Part shown: positions 25,036 to 34,452 of the stretch, piece after piece
Layout of the letters: each line of letters begins with the position of its first letter
Numbering within the stretch: position 1 is the first letter of the stretch
Source: Nitrincola lacisaponensis
GTDB lineage: Bacteria > Pseudomonadota > Gammaproteobacteria > Pseudomonadales > Balneatricaceae
DNA length: 64,000 nt
Direction: 5' to 3'
Assembly (NCBI RefSeq): GCF_000691225.1
Contig: NZ_JMSZ01000032.1
Coordinates: 186,001 to 250,000, forward strand
The notes under the pieces: model-generated
Databases searched by the model: none
Told to the model about the DNA's origin: nothing
The model's input: only the letters and a program-made list of their open reading frames with translations
Translations under genes and position numbers: made by a program

Positions 25036-26333
25036 GCGAGTCTGATCTGTCCTGTTTTGATTTTGTTACGCCCGGTGGTAATCGTCATCTGAAGCTTGAA
25101 GAGGGTGCGAGGCTGATTCAGTCGATGGGACTTGGGCAGCTTCAGGCGACTCAGCTCCCTCTGCATCAGGTCATGGGACGTGTGCTGGCGGAAGATGTCA
25201 TCGCTCCCTTCAACGTGCCGCGTCAGGTGAATGCGGCAATGGACGGCTTTGCGCTGAAAGGTGATGAGTTGGCTACAAGCCGTGACTGGAAAATAGTCGG
25301 CCAAAGCTTTGCAGGACATGCCTTTACCCAGCCTGTTGAAGCGGGCTGTGCTGTACAGATTACCACTGGAGCCCCCATGCCCTCCGGTACTGATACAGTG
25401 GTGATGAAAGAGTTGTGTCGTGTAGAGAGTGATCAGCTACATATAGATCAGGCGTTGGCCGTTCGCCCTGGCAGTAATGTGCGTCAGGCTGGTGAAGATA
25501 TGGCGGAGGGTAGTCTGATACTGAGTCGTGGACAGCGACTGGGTCCTGTAGAAGTGGGTATGCTGGCTTCTCTGGGATTCGCTCAGGTAAAAATCTATGT
25601 TCCTCTGAAAGTGGCTGTATTCTCGACTGGTGATGAAGTTCGTGCCCCAGGCGATGCGCTGGCTGACAGCAGCCTCTACGATACTAATCGTTTTACACTG
25701 ATGTCGGTGTTGAAAGGCCTGGAGTGTGACGTATCGGATTTGGGTATCTTGCCGGATGATGAGCAAGTAATTGAAGAAGCACTGCGAAGTGCTGCACAGC
25801 AGCATCGGTTGGTGCTGACCAGTGGTGGTGTCTCTGTGGGTGAGGCGGATTTTGTCAAACAGGCATTGAACCGTCTTGGACAGACCAGTTTTTGGCAATT
25901 GGCGATACGCCCGGGTCGTCCGATTGCTTTTGGTGATCTGGGGCTGAATCAGGAAGGTGAAACCTGTCTGTTTGCAGGGCTTCCGGGTAATCCGGTGGCA
26001 GTCATGGTGACCTTTTGTGTGCTGTTACAACCCTTGATCCGCAAGCTTCAGGGGGAAACCGAATGGGTGGGCCTGACCTGGATGGCCCGTTCAACGGAAA
26101 CGATGAAGAGCCGAACCGGACGCAGTGATTTTCATCGCGGTATTTTCACAATTACCGAAAATGGCGAGCTGGAAGTGCGCACAACCGGGCATCAGGGGTC
26201 AGGTATTCTGACCTCCATGCATGAAGCCAACTGCCTGATTCGTATAGAAGAAGACCGTGATCGTATAGAAGTGGGTGACCGGGTCCGGATTTACCCCTTC
26301 AGTCGTTGGCTACCCGGCTACCCGCTGGTATAA
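25032..26333 (+). CDS. moeA: Molybdopterin molybdenumtransferase MoeA (copy 2)
   Basis: A 433-aa second MoeA. Same domain order as copy 1: [64 protein letters not shown] and [12 protein letters not shown] 25032 has GGAGGTCAAGG in front and overlaps the mobB stop; the frame from 24999 is not needed. It differs clearly from copy 1 (for instance it has an extra loop around [12 protein letters not shown]). Organisms with two MoeA proteins have been proposed to use them for different metals (Mo and W); here the tungstate transporter is in the same gene run. Confidence 0.93.
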   Translation: MSESDLSCFDFVTPGGNRHLKLEEGARLIQSMGLGQLQATQLPLHQVMGRVLAEDVIAPFNVPRQVNAAMDGFALKGDELATSRDWKIVGQSFAGHAFTQPVEAGCAVQITTGAPMPSGTDTVVMKELCRVESDQLHIDQALAVRPGSNVRQAGEDMAEGSLILSRGQRLGPVEVGMLASLGFAQVKIYVPLKVAVFSTGDEVRAPGDALADSSLYDTNRFTLMSVLKGLECDVSDLGILPDDEQVIEEALRSAAQQHRLVLTSGGVSVGEADFVKQALNRLGQTSFWQLAIRPGRPIAFGDLGLNQEGETCLFAGLPGNPVAVMVTFCVLLQPLIRKLQGETEWVGLTWMARSTETMKSRTGRSDFHRGIFTITENGELEVRTTGHQGSGILTSMHEANCLIRIEEDRDRIEVGDRVRIYPFSRWLPGYPLV

Positions 26334-26356
26334 CCTGGACCAAGAGAAGACAGAAC

Positions 26357-27142
26357 ATGACACACTTTACACATTTGGACAGCAAAGGGCAGGCACACAT
26401 GGTGGATGTGTCGGCCAAGGCGGTGACGGCACGTACCGCACGTGCCAGTGCCAGCGTGACCATGCAGCCACATACTCTGGAGATGATACTGGCAGGCGGA
26501 CATGCCAAAGGTGATGTACTGGCCACTGCCCGGATTGCCGGGATTCAGGCAGCCAAGCGTACGCCTGATCTGATTCCCCTGTGTCATCCATTGATGCTGT
26601 CTCGAGTGACAGTCGATTTGCATCCGGATCCTCAGCTACCCGGTATCCGTATTGAAGCCACCTGTAAGCTTGCTGGTCAGACAGGTGTTGAGATGGAGGC
26701 TTTAACGGCTGCATCGGTGGCAGCCCTGACGCTCTACGATATGTGTAAGGCTGTCGACAAGACGATGTTGATTGGTGACATTCGTGTGTTGCAAAAACAG
26801 GGTGGTAAATCAGGCGATTGGCTGTATGAGGCTGACACTTCAGCACCGGCCAGTGCTGCCAGTCCGGTTCAAGGTTCGCAGGATGCTGCTTTGCAGGTAC
26901 GTTTTTTTGCCGAACTGCGTGAGCAGATGCAACAGGATGAACTACAGGTAGCGGTGGCTTCTCTGCAGGCAGCGGATTATCCGCTGACAGTGGCGGGTCT
27001 GTCTGACTGGTTACATCAGCAGTTTCCCGCGCTCAAGTCTGGTCGGCTTATGGTGGCAGTGAACCAGCAGATGGCAGAGCTGTCTACGGCTTTGAAAAGC
27101 GGTGATGAGGTGGCTTTTTTTCCACCGGTAACGGGGGGATAA
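26357..27142 (+). CDS. moaC: Fused MoaC-MoaD: cPMP synthase plus molybdopterin synthase small subunit
   Basis: One 261-aa frame carries two consecutive cofactor-synthesis proteins. Residues 1-158 are MoaC ([14 protein letters not shown] at 74-79, [11 protein letters not shown] at 110-120, DMCKAVDK with catalytic Lys131, ending [10 protein letters not shown]), which with MoaA makes cyclic pyranopterin monophosphate. Residues 159-177 are an Ala/Ser linker. Residues 178-261 are MoaD ([11 protein letters not shown]... ending [10 protein letters not shown]), whose C-terminal Gly-Gly becomes the thiocarboxylate used by MoaE. No stop or frameshift separates them. ATG 26357 is chosen over 26306. It lies between moeA and moaE. 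Confidence 0.93.
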   Translation: MTHFTHLDSKGQAHMVDVSAKAVTARTARASASVTMQPHTLEMILAGGHAKGDVLATARIAGIQAAKRTPDLIPLCHPLMLSRVTVDLHPDPQLPGIRIEATCKLAGQTGVEMEALTAASVAALTLYDMCKAVDKTMLIGDIRVLQKQGGKSGDWLYEADTSAPASAASPVQGSQDAALQVRFFAELREQMQQDELQVAVASLQAADYPLTVAGLSDWLHQQFPALKSGRLMVAVNQQMAELSTALKSGDEVAFFPPVTGG

Positions 27143-27143
27143 G

Positions 27144-27608
27144 ATGTTCGATATTCGCGTACAGGCACAGCGCTTTGATTGTGGTGTGGAACTGGAAGCG
27201 CTCAGTCAGCAGCGTACTGATGTAGGTGCTGTTGCGAGCTTCATCGGTTATGTGCGTGATTTTAACGAGCGTCCTGATGTTGTTGCGCTGACGCTGGAGC
27301 ATTATCCGGGTATGACCGAGCAGCAGTTGCGGTTAATTGCGGAGCAGGCAGCACGGCGCTGGCCTGTGTTGGCTGCAACCATTATCCACCGGGTTGGACG
27401 CATGGAGCCGGGCGATCCGATTGTGCTGGTAGCGGTTGCATCAGCACACCGTCAGGCGGCTTTTGATGCCTGTAATTTCATTATGGATTACCTGAAAACC
27501 GAGGCTCCGTTTTGGAAAAAAGAACATACCCGTACCGGGGATTATTGGGTCAGTTCACGTGAATCCGATACGCTTGCTGCGCAACGCTGGGAGAAGACGG
27601 ATGTCTGA
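27144..27608 (+). CDS. moaE: Molybdopterin synthase catalytic subunit
   Basis: A 154-aa protein. MoaE adds the dithiolene sulfurs to cPMP with MoaD as donor. Signatures: [60 protein letters not shown] and the catalytic Lys region APFWKKEHT. It starts 1 bp after the moaCD stop (GGGGGG-rich ribosome site) and its end overlaps moaA by 8 bp, so donor, catalyst and first enzyme are made together. Confidence 0.95.
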   Translation: MFDIRVQAQRFDCGVELEALSQQRTDVGAVASFIGYVRDFNERPDVVALTLEHYPGMTEQQLRLIAEQAARRWPVLAATIIHRVGRMEPGDPIVLVAVASAHRQAAFDACNFIMDYLKTEAPFWKKEHTRTGDYWVSSRESDTLAAQRWEKTDV

Positions 27609-28608
27609 GTCTGTAAATACAGCCACTGCTCTGGTCGATCGTTTTGGCCGTCGGGTCCGATATGTACGTCTATCGGTAACAGACCGCTGTGATTTCCGTT
27701 GTGTCTATTGCATGAGTGAAAACATGACTTTTCTGCCACGTGATCAGGTGCTGACACTGGAGGAAATCGGGCGGATTGCATCGGTATTTGTTGAGCTGGG
27801 TGTGGAAAAGATTCGGTTGACGGGAGGCGAACCTCTGGTCCGTCGGGACCTGATGGAACTGGTAGACTATATCGGTACCCTGGGCCTGAAAGATTTCACC
27901 ATGACCACCAATGGCAGCCAGTTACCGCGTTTTGCAAGGCCGCTTAAAGATGCCGGGCTGCATCGACTGAACATCAGTCTGGACTCTCTGGATGCAGATA
28001 AATTTCGCCGTATTACCCGTAACGGCGATCTGAACAAGGTGTTGGCCGGGCTGGATGCTGCGCAGGTGGCTGGCTTCGAGCGCATCAAGTTGAATACAGT
28101 GATCATGCGTGGGCGCAATGATGATGAAATTCCGGCACTGGTCGATTTTGTCAAACAGCGCGGTATTGATATCAGCTTTATTGAAGAAATGCCGTTGGGG
28201 CATATCAGCGATCATGGCCGTGACGAAACCTACTGCTCCAGCGACGAGGTTCAGGCCATCATTGAGCGTGATCACCATCTGACTCCAATCAGCCAGCAGA
28301 CTGGCGGACCATCACGCTACTTCGCACTGCCAGACAGCCCCAGCCGTATCGGCTTTATCTCGCCACATAGTCATAATTTCTGTGGTGACTGCAATCGGGT
28401 TCGGGTGACGGTCGAAGGTCGGTTATTGCTGTGTCTTGGCAATGAACACTCTGTCGATTTGCGTCCTGTCCTGCGTCAGTATCCATCGGATAATGGGCCT
28501 TTGCGACAGGCCATAATCGATGCCATGGATCTCAAGCCTGAACGGCATCACTTTACGACGGATGGCGAGGTTCAGGTAGTACGCTTCATGAATATGACGG
28601 GTGGCTAA
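27601..28608 (+). CDS. moaA: GTP 3',8-cyclase (radical SAM)
   Basis: A 335-aa first enzyme of molybdopterin synthesis; converts GTP to 3',8-cH2GTP. The N-terminal radical-SAM cluster is Cys30, Cys34 and Cys37 in CDFRCVYC, the SAM motif TGGEPLVR follows, and the C-terminal cluster is in FCGDCNRVR and LLLCLGN. It ends with the conserved Gly-Gly. ATG 27601 overlaps the moaE end; the longer frame from 27559 is rejected. Last gene of the mob-moe-moa run. Confidence 0.96.
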   Translation: MSESVNTATALVDRFGRRVRYVRLSVTDRCDFRCVYCMSENMTFLPRDQVLTLEEIGRIASVFVELGVEKIRLTGGEPLVRRDLMELVDYIGTLGLKDFTMTTNGSQLPRFARPLKDAGLHRLNISLDSLDADKFRRITRNGDLNKVLAGLDAAQVAGFERIKLNTVIMRGRNDDEIPALVDFVKQRGIDISFIEEMPLGHISDHGRDETYCSSDEVQAIIERDHHLTPISQQTGGPSRYFALPDSPSRIGFISPHSHNFCGDCNRVRVTVEGRLLLCLGNEHSVDLRPVLRQYPSDNGPLRQAIIDAMDLKPERHHFTTDGEVQVVRFMNMTGG

Positions 28609-28609
28609 T

Positions 28610-28643
28610 ACGAAACACTGGGGATTTTCGGTGGTTTCGTTTA
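28610..28643 (+). terminator. Terminator after moaA
   Basis: ACGAAAC at 28610-28616 pairs with GTTTCGT at 28634-28640, extended by AC/GT pairs across a bulge, followed by TTT. A moderate intrinsic terminator directly after the moaA stop. Confidence 0.5.
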
Positions 28644-28697
28644 CACTGCAAAAATGAAAGGTTAAATCCTATCCGGAGTTGCAGCAGGGAGCCTTGA

Positions 28698-29942
28698 ATG
28701 CCGGAAACGCTTAAACGCCAGTCGTCAGATTATTGTTTGGCTTTACAGCCTATTTGTGATCAGCATCTGCGTCATGTGGGTGATGAGCTTTTGTATCGCA
28801 GCAGTCAGCATGCACGTTCTGCCCAGATTGAGGATCCTCTTGTTGCGACTGCACGTGTCAGTCATATGGCCTTCTATGAAATGGGTGTTGAGGCGTTAAC
28901 CGGGTCCAGGCAACTGTTTTTTAATGTGCCGCGTGAATGGCTGTTCAACCCGGATCTGTTGCCCCCTGTTACCGAACGTGTCGTTCTTGAAATACTGGAA
29001 GATATCGCTGGTGATGCCGAGGTGATCGAAGCGTTGCAGCAGATTAAATCGTTGGGGTACTGTATTGCCTTGGATGACTTTGTCGTCACTCAGGCAACCT
29101 TGCCTCTGCTGGATGTTGCCGATATCGTCAAAGTCGATGTGTTGAATGACGGTATTCGCGATGCAGATCTGGCCATCTACCAGTCACGAGGGTTAACACT
29201 GCTGGCCGAAAAAGTTGAGGACTTCAAGACGTTTCAGCATTGCCGCGACCTCGGCTTTACCCTGTTTCAGGGGTATTTCTATGCCCATCCTGAAATTCGT
29301 CCCAGTCAGTTTAATCGTAATGGCAACAAAACGGCGCAGCTGCGTTTGCTGGCAGTCCTGCAGGACGAAAATGCCGAGTTTGAAGTGCTGGAGCCGCTGC
29401 TGGCGCAAGATCCCCAGTTATGTATCCGTTTACTGCGCTTGTGTAATTCTCCTTTATATCGGCGTGAATGTGTTATCGCCAGCCTGCGACAGGCGATGAT
29501 TCTGGTAGGCTTCAGTCGCCTGCGCAAGCTGATTGTTGTGGTCATGCTGGCGGATAGCAATCCGTTTAACCAGCTGATGCTGCCGAAGGCGCTGACACGT
29601 GCGTCCATGTGTGAAAAACTGGCAGCAGAAACTCATGCAGATTCACCTGACAGCGCCTTTCTGGTCGGCATTTTGTCGATGATGGATATTCTGCTGGAAG
29701 AGCCCCTGGACAAGCTGTGTGTACAGTTGCCTCTCAGTGAGGAGGTCAAGCTGGCACTGCTAAAACGTCAGGGGCGGTTGGGCGAGATCCTGCGTTTGAC
29801 CATTGCCTTTGAAGAGGCCCGTCTGGGCTCAGCTTCTCAGACTGTGGTCGAACGCCTGAATCGTTGTTATCTGAGTAGTGTCAGTTGGGCTAATCAGCTG
29901 TTGGGGGAAGTCAGCCGGTCGTCAGCTGACCAAAAATCCTGA
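28698..29942 (+). CDS. EAL-HDOD signalling protein (YuxH/CdgA type)
   Basis: A 414-aa protein: an N-terminal EAL-like domain (about 10-205) and a C-terminal HDOD domain (about 205-400). The EAL domain keeps several catalytic positions (DELLYR in place of EAL, NVPREW, EILED, ALDDFV, VKVDV, AEKVED, FQGYFY), so c-di-GMP binding is likely, while hydrolysis cannot be judged. HDOD proteins act as regulators without HD-phosphohydrolase activity. Its last 32 bp overlap the 3' end of the opposite TraB-family gene. Confidence 0.85.
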   Translation: MPETLKRQSSDYCLALQPICDQHLRHVGDELLYRSSQHARSAQIEDPLVATARVSHMAFYEMGVEALTGSRQLFFNVPREWLFNPDLLPPVTERVVLEILEDIAGDAEVIEALQQIKSLGYCIALDDFVVTQATLPLLDVADIVKVDVLNDGIRDADLAIYQSRGLTLLAEKVEDFKTFQHCRDLGFTLFQGYFYAHPEIRPSQFNRNGNKTAQLRLLAVLQDENAEFEVLEPLLAQDPQLCIRLLRLCNSPLYRRECVIASLRQAMILVGFSRLRKLIVVVMLADSNPFNQLMLPKALTRASMCEKLAAETHADSPDSAFLVGILSMMDILLEEPLDKLCVQLPLSEEVKLALLKRQGRLGEILRLTIAFEEARLGSASQTVVERLNRCYLSSVSWANQLLGEVSRSSADQKS

Positions 29943-31131
29943 ACCCACCCAGGTAGGTGCCTGCTGCGGATCCCAGCGTGGCGAGCATAAATACTAACAG
30001 GGTTCTGGATACGCGGTTACGCCACCAGCCTCGCAAAGCCACGACATCCTGACGCAGATTGGAAAAATCGCCGACAGTCGGTTTACGCATGGCTATTTCA
30101 ATTGCAGCGGCCACCATCCCGGCTCCAATAGTCGGATTGAGTGAGGTGAAGGGGGCCGCAAAGAAGGTACCGATAATCGTCAAAGGGTGTGCTGTTGCTA
30201 TCAGAGTACCCAGGGCTGCCAGGGTGCCATTAATCAGCACCCACTCCAGAATCAGTTGTAATCCCAGGTCTGTATTGCGGCTGAAGCCGATGGCGAAGCC
30301 GGTAAGTACCAGCAGCATAATGATCCAGGGTATCAGCTTGGGCCAGCGGCTGCCTTTGGGCGTCTGCTCCAGCAGGTGCAGTTGCTCGCGGGGGTCCGCA
30401 GGCAAGTGACCGCGCAGGTTATCCGCCATGCCTTTCAGATGTCCGGCACCGATGACAACCAGAACGCGCTTGTAGCGGCTGTCTCCATTTTCCTGCGCCA
30501 GGCGCAACGCCATATAGTGATCACGCTCAGCGATCAGAGCTTGATACAGGTGCTCCGATTCCTCGGCAAATTCGGTAAAGGTCGACTCCAGTACATCGCC
30601 CTGTTTGAGCTTTTCTATCTCCTCAGCCGACACCTTTTCCTTGGACACAAGGCTGGCCATCAAGCCACTGATCAGATTCATCCGCTGCCACCAGGGAACG
30701 CTGCGATAGACGCGTTTCAGCGTGATACCAATATCCCGGTCAATGACCATGACCGGTAAGTCCAGTGCTTCAGCTTCTTCCAGTGCAGCTTTCATTTCTG
30801 CACCGGGTGCGATACCGCTTTCCTCAGCAACGCGTTGCTGAAATGCGCCCAATGCAAGACTGGCTGCGACCATGCCTGCCTTGCCTTCACGGATCACCTG
30901 GAACAGGTCCATTCGTGCCAGGGCATCGGGGTCCTGCATGCTGCGCAGGCGGCCGGGGCAGAGCTCTATCGCCACGGCGTCAAACTCACCTGAACGTATC
31001 AGCTCACGGACTTCATCAGCACTGGCTTTGGAAACATGGGCTGTACCCAGCAGAGTGTAGTGAGTGTCATACTTATGCAGCTCTTCACGCGGGCCGCCAT
31101 TAAAATCGGTACTGATGCTTGTACTGGTCAT
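29911..31131 (-). CDS. TraB/PrgY family membrane protein
   Basis: A 406-aa protein. The N-terminal cytoplasmic domain has the TraB/GumN-type signature (LLGTAHVSKAS, AIELCPGRL, VIGAGHLKGM), thought to be a metal-dependent hydrolase-like fold; four or five C-terminal membrane helices follow (LIPWIIMLLVLTGFAIGF, LINGTLAALGTLIATAH, LLVFMLATLGSAAGTYL). PrgY blocks pheromone signalling in enterococci, but the role in proteobacteria is not known. It is convergent with, and overlaps by 32 bp, the EAL-HDOD gene. Confidence 0.85.
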   Translation of the reverse strand: MTSTSISTDFNGGPREELHKYDTHYTLLGTAHVSKASADEVRELIRSGEFDAVAIELCPGRLRSMQDPDALARMDLFQVIREGKAGMVAASLALGAFQQRVAEESGIAPGAEMKAALEEAEALDLPVMVIDRDIGITLKRVYRSVPWWQRMNLISGLMASLVSKEKVSAEEIEKLKQGDVLESTFTEFAEESEHLYQALIAERDHYMALRLAQENGDSRYKRVLVVIGAGHLKGMADNLRGHLPADPREQLHLLEQTPKGSRWPKLIPWIIMLLVLTGFAIGFSRNTDLGLQLILEWVLINGTLAALGTLIATAHPLTIIGTFFAAPFTSLNPTIGAGMVAAAIEIAMRKPTVGDFSNLRQDVVALRGWWRNRVSRTLLVFMLATLGSAAGTYLGGFRIFGQLTTG

Positions 31132-31299
31132 AAAATCCGTAATCTGTATGCATGCAAAAGAGCAGTGATTTTACCCTTCACAGGCAATAAGTGCATCTTT
31201 ATGGAAGATTTTCTCTCGTACTGGGTATGAAACGCTGTTTTGTCATCAATCCGTAGTAATATGAGCAGAGTTGGAGTGGAAAACCGCAGGAGAGCTATC

Positions 31300-32676
31300 A
31301 TGATTACCGAACATTTTGTGAATGCCAGTGTCACCCCTTTGGGTAATCTGGATACCTTGTCTCCGCATGAAGTGGCGCGATTACAGGACCGCAGCAACAG
31401 CGGATTACACAGTCTGTTTCGCCAATGTGCACTAGCGGTGCTGAATACCGGCAGTGAGATGGACAGTACACGTAAAGTCATGCATCACTTCAGGCGTTTT
31501 GATGTACAAATCAGCCACAAATTCCGTGATGTACAGCTGGATCTGATCAACGCACCGGCGACTGCTTTTGTTGATGGTGAAATGATTCAGGGTATTCGTG
31601 AACATCTGTTTTCGGTGCTGAGAGACCTGCTCTATGTACAGGATGAGCTGGACAGCTGCTGCGATGAAATGGATGAGTCCGGGCGCATTACCAACCTGGT
31701 ATTTCATATTCTGCGTCACGCAGGCGCTATGCGGCCACACATCAAGCCTGATATGGTGGTGTGCTGGGGTGGACATTCAATCAACCGCAATGAGTATGAA
31801 TATACCAAAAAGGTCGGTTATGAGCTGGGTCTGCGCAAGCTGAATATCTGTACAGGATGTGGCCCTGGCGCAATGAAGGGGCCGATGAAGGGCGCTACGA
31901 TAGCGCATTCCAAACAGCGTATCAGCAAAGGGCGCTACCTGGGCATCACTGAACCCGGGATTATTGCAGCTGAATCGCCCAATCCGATTGTGAACGAACT
32001 GTTGATCATGCCGGACATTGAAAAACGTCTTGAAGCTTTTGTACGGGTAGGGCATGGCATTATCGTTTTTCCCGGTGGTGCAGGTACTGCAGAAGAGGTA
32101 CTGTACATTCTGGGTATCCTGTTACGTGATGAGAATATGGAAATGCCTTTTCCATTGATTTTCACCGGACCTGCTGAAAGTCACAGCTACTTTGATACAC
32201 TCGACCGATTTATTGCCGCAACACTGGGCGAAAGGGCGCGCGGCTTTTATGAAATTATTACGGGTGATGCGCATGCAGTTGCCCAGCGTATGAAAGAACG
32301 TCTGGATGAAGTGACTCGCTACCGTAAAAGCTGTGGCGAGTCATTCCACTTTAACTGGGATCTGACCATCCCTCTGGCCCTGCAGTTGCCTTTCGAGCCG
32401 ACACATGAGCAGATGGCCGGACTCAATCTGTCTCGTCAGCAACCGGATCACCAACTGGCCGCACAACTGCGCTGTGCCTTGTCCGGGATTGTGGCTGGTA
32501 ACGTGAAGGAACCCGGTATTCGTGCCATTGAAGAGCATGGTCCGTTTGAGCTGTATGGTGATGCGGATGTGATTGATGCCTTGTCTGAGCTGCTCGATGC
32601 GTTTGTTGAGCAGCGCCGGATGAAAATTGATCATGAGGAATATGTGCCGTGCTTTCGTCTGGCGCATAAGGCGTGA
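31300..32676 (+). CDS. ppnN: Pyrimidine/purine nucleotide 5'-monophosphate nucleosidase
   Basis: A 458-aa homologue of E. coli PpnN (YgdH), which cleaves nucleotide monophosphates to base and ribose-5-phosphate and is stimulated by (p)ppGpp. Long stretches match: CWGGHSIN, LNICTGCGPGAM, IGITEP-like GITEPGIIAAESPNP, MPDIEKRLEAFVR, FPGGAGTAEE and CALSGIVAGNVKE. ATG 31300 (MITEHFVN) is chosen for its AGGAGA site and family start; the longer frame to 31240 is not needed. Monocistronic, divergent from the TraB-family gene. Confidence 0.95.
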   Translation: MITEHFVNASVTPLGNLDTLSPHEVARLQDRSNSGLHSLFRQCALAVLNTGSEMDSTRKVMHHFRRFDVQISHKFRDVQLDLINAPATAFVDGEMIQGIREHLFSVLRDLLYVQDELDSCCDEMDESGRITNLVFHILRHAGAMRPHIKPDMVVCWGGHSINRNEYEYTKKVGYELGLRKLNICTGCGPGAMKGPMKGATIAHSKQRISKGRYLGITEPGIIAAESPNPIVNELLIMPDIEKRLEAFVRVGHGIIVFPGGAGTAEEVLYILGILLRDENMEMPFPLIFTGPAESHSYFDTLDRFIAATLGERARGFYEIITGDAHAVAQRMKERLDEVTRYRKSCGESFHFNWDLTIPLALQLPFEPTHEQMAGLNLSRQQPDHQLAAQLRCALSGIVAGNVKEPGIRAIEEHGPFELYGDADVIDALSELLDAFVEQRRMKIDHEEYVPCFRLAHKA

Positions 32677-32694
32677 CAGGGAACTGTCACGCCT
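32669..32694. terminator. Perfect 11-bp hairpin between ppnN and chemoreceptor 3' ends
   Basis: AGGCGTGACAG, a GGAA loop and CTGTCACGCCT overlap the ppnN stop. No T-run follows on either strand, so this may be a Rho-independent-like stem used by both convergent genes or a 3'-end protector. Confidence 0.5.
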
Positions 32695-32699
32695 CAATT

Positions 32700-34328
32700 T
32701 CAGATACCTGAAAAACGACTGCTCAAAGCCTGATTGCGTTGGCCCATTTCCTTCAGCAAGTGGGCAATTCCCGTCAGGCTTTGAGCTGTTTGTACGGTTT
32801 GGTGAGTTTGCTGTGACACTTGAGCGATATTTTGTGCAATATCACTGGCAACGCTGGTTTGTTGCTCTGCGGCTGTTGCAACCTGTGCATTGAAGTTGTT
32901 GATCTGGGTAATGAGCTGGTTGACATTTTTCAGCTGGCTGGCGCTTTCCTGAAATATTTCAACGCTTTCAGTTGAGATGGTATGAGATGCCTGCATGACA
33001 TCCACGGTTTCACTGGCGCCTTTTTGGACGGCTTCAATGATTTTCTGAATCTGCTCGGTTGATGTCTGGGTACGCTGTGCCAGGGTGCGTACTTCATCGG
33101 CAACCACTGCGAACCCTCGGCCCTGATCTCCGGCACGTGCAGCTTCGATGGCCGCATTGAGTGCCAGCAGGTTGGTTTGTTCAGAGATGCTGCGGATCAC
33201 GCCAACAACTGTACCAATATTGCTGGTGTCGGATTCCAGTTGACTGACGATAGACATGGAGGAGCTGATTTGATGGGCCAACCGATCCAGTGCGCTGTGT
33301 GCTTTCTGCATCGACTGCATGCCGCTTCGGGTAACCTGATTGGCTTCATTGGCAAGGTTTGCTGCATCCTGGGCATGGTTGGAAACTTCACTTGCTGCAG
33401 CGGCCATCTGCTCCATCGCGGTGGCAACCAGTGATGCACTGTCATTGGTTTTGGCGGCGTGTTCAACGATATCGCCGGATATTTGTGACATGTGTGTTGT
33501 CGAGTCAGTCAGTTCGGTTGAGGCTTTGCGCATCTCACTGGCGACCTGCAGCAGAAAGCTTTGTAGCTGGCGGGCTGACTCTGCCAGTACGCCCAGCTCA
33601 TCTGCGCGAGAAATGGCGATGGGAGTGCTCAGTCGTCCTTCGCTCAAATCCTGTATTGCACTGATCAGTTTACGGCTCGGTTGTACGATAGCCAGGTTGA
33701 CGACGAGTAAAGCGACAATGCCAAACAGCAGAATCGCAGCAAACAGTAAAATTGCTGCGAGAATGGATGCCTGCTGCACTTCCAGCGGAATGTTGTCTGA
33801 TTCCTGAATGGCTCGCTGGGCCAGTTCAGCTGCCGCCTGGTTCAGTAAGCGGGAGGGTTCTCTATCGATGCCGGCGACAGCCTGGTCTCCTATACGGTGA
33901 TTAAAATTGTTGGCTATAAATTGTTGATAGCCACTTCGGTACTCTTGTCCCATGGCTTGATGCGCTTGCAGGAATGTGCTGACAGTCTGGCGCTCTGAGC
34001 CTGGCGGCATCAGTGCAAGCAGTTCGGCTCCGATCTGTTGTACACGATTTTCCTGGTGTTGAAAGCTGTTCCAGAAGCGTTGCAGCTGATCGGGGTTTTC
34101 ACCGCGAATCAATACATTTTTCCATTCCTGAACCTGTGTTTTGAACTCACTTTGCATCTGATTTATCGCTCTCTCCATCGCAACATCCTGATCTATCAGC
34201 TGGTTATAGCGTTGCATACCCTTATTCACCTGCATGAAATAGAACCCGCCTGCAAAGATGATTAATGCGCAGCCACCCAGGATAATCGTCAGCAACTTGT
34301 TAAACAGACTTTTGTTAACCCAGTTCAT
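32700..34328 (-). CDS. Methyl-accepting chemotaxis protein
   Basis: A 542-aa chemoreceptor: TM1 at about 10-32, a helical periplasmic sensor of about 160 residues (4HB-like), TM2 at about 188-212, HAMP, then the cytoplasmic signalling domain with the hairpin tip [32 protein letters not shown]. It has no C-terminal CheR-binding pentapeptide (ends SSRFSGI), unlike the receptors at 45692 and 48098. It stands alone, far from the che operon; the ligand is unknown. Confidence 0.9.
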   Translation of the reverse strand: MNWVNKSLFNKLLTIILGGCALIIFAGGFYFMQVNKGMQRYNQLIDQDVAMERAINQMQSEFKTQVQEWKNVLIRGENPDQLQRFWNSFQHQENRVQQIGAELLALMPPGSERQTVSTFLQAHQAMGQEYRSGYQQFIANNFNHRIGDQAVAGIDREPSRLLNQAAAELAQRAIQESDNIPLEVQQASILAAILLFAAILLFGIVALLVVNLAIVQPSRKLISAIQDLSEGRLSTPIAISRADELGVLAESARQLQSFLLQVASEMRKASTELTDSTTHMSQISGDIVEHAAKTNDSASLVATAMEQMAAAASEVSNHAQDAANLANEANQVTRSGMQSMQKAHSALDRLAHQISSSMSIVSQLESDTSNIGTVVGVIRSISEQTNLLALNAAIEAARAGDQGRGFAVVADEVRTLAQRTQTSTEQIQKIIEAVQKGASETVDVMQASHTISTESVEIFQESASQLKNVNQLITQINNFNAQVATAAEQQTSVASDIAQNIAQVSQQTHQTVQTAQSLTGIAHLLKEMGQRNQALSSRFSGI

Positions 34329-34452
34329 AGGTTTCTCCGGTTCAGGGACAGAAGGGTCGTCGGATACTTAAGGTAAGACTATAAAGTCTATAGGTGGTGG
34401 GAATAGGCTTGTCAAACATGTACCGGAGCAGCTGGCACACCTTCCAGCAGAA

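Noticed and set aside
24401-26356. Moco riboswitch before the mob/moa genes
   Set aside because: The only gaps are 95 bp before mobB and 23 bp before moaCD; neither holds a structure large enough, and the second is far too short.
34376-34389. AGACT-ATAA-AGTCT inverted repeat between the acyl-CoA ligase and chemoreceptor genes
   Set aside because: A 5-bp stem with no T-run, likely chance in an AT-rich gap.
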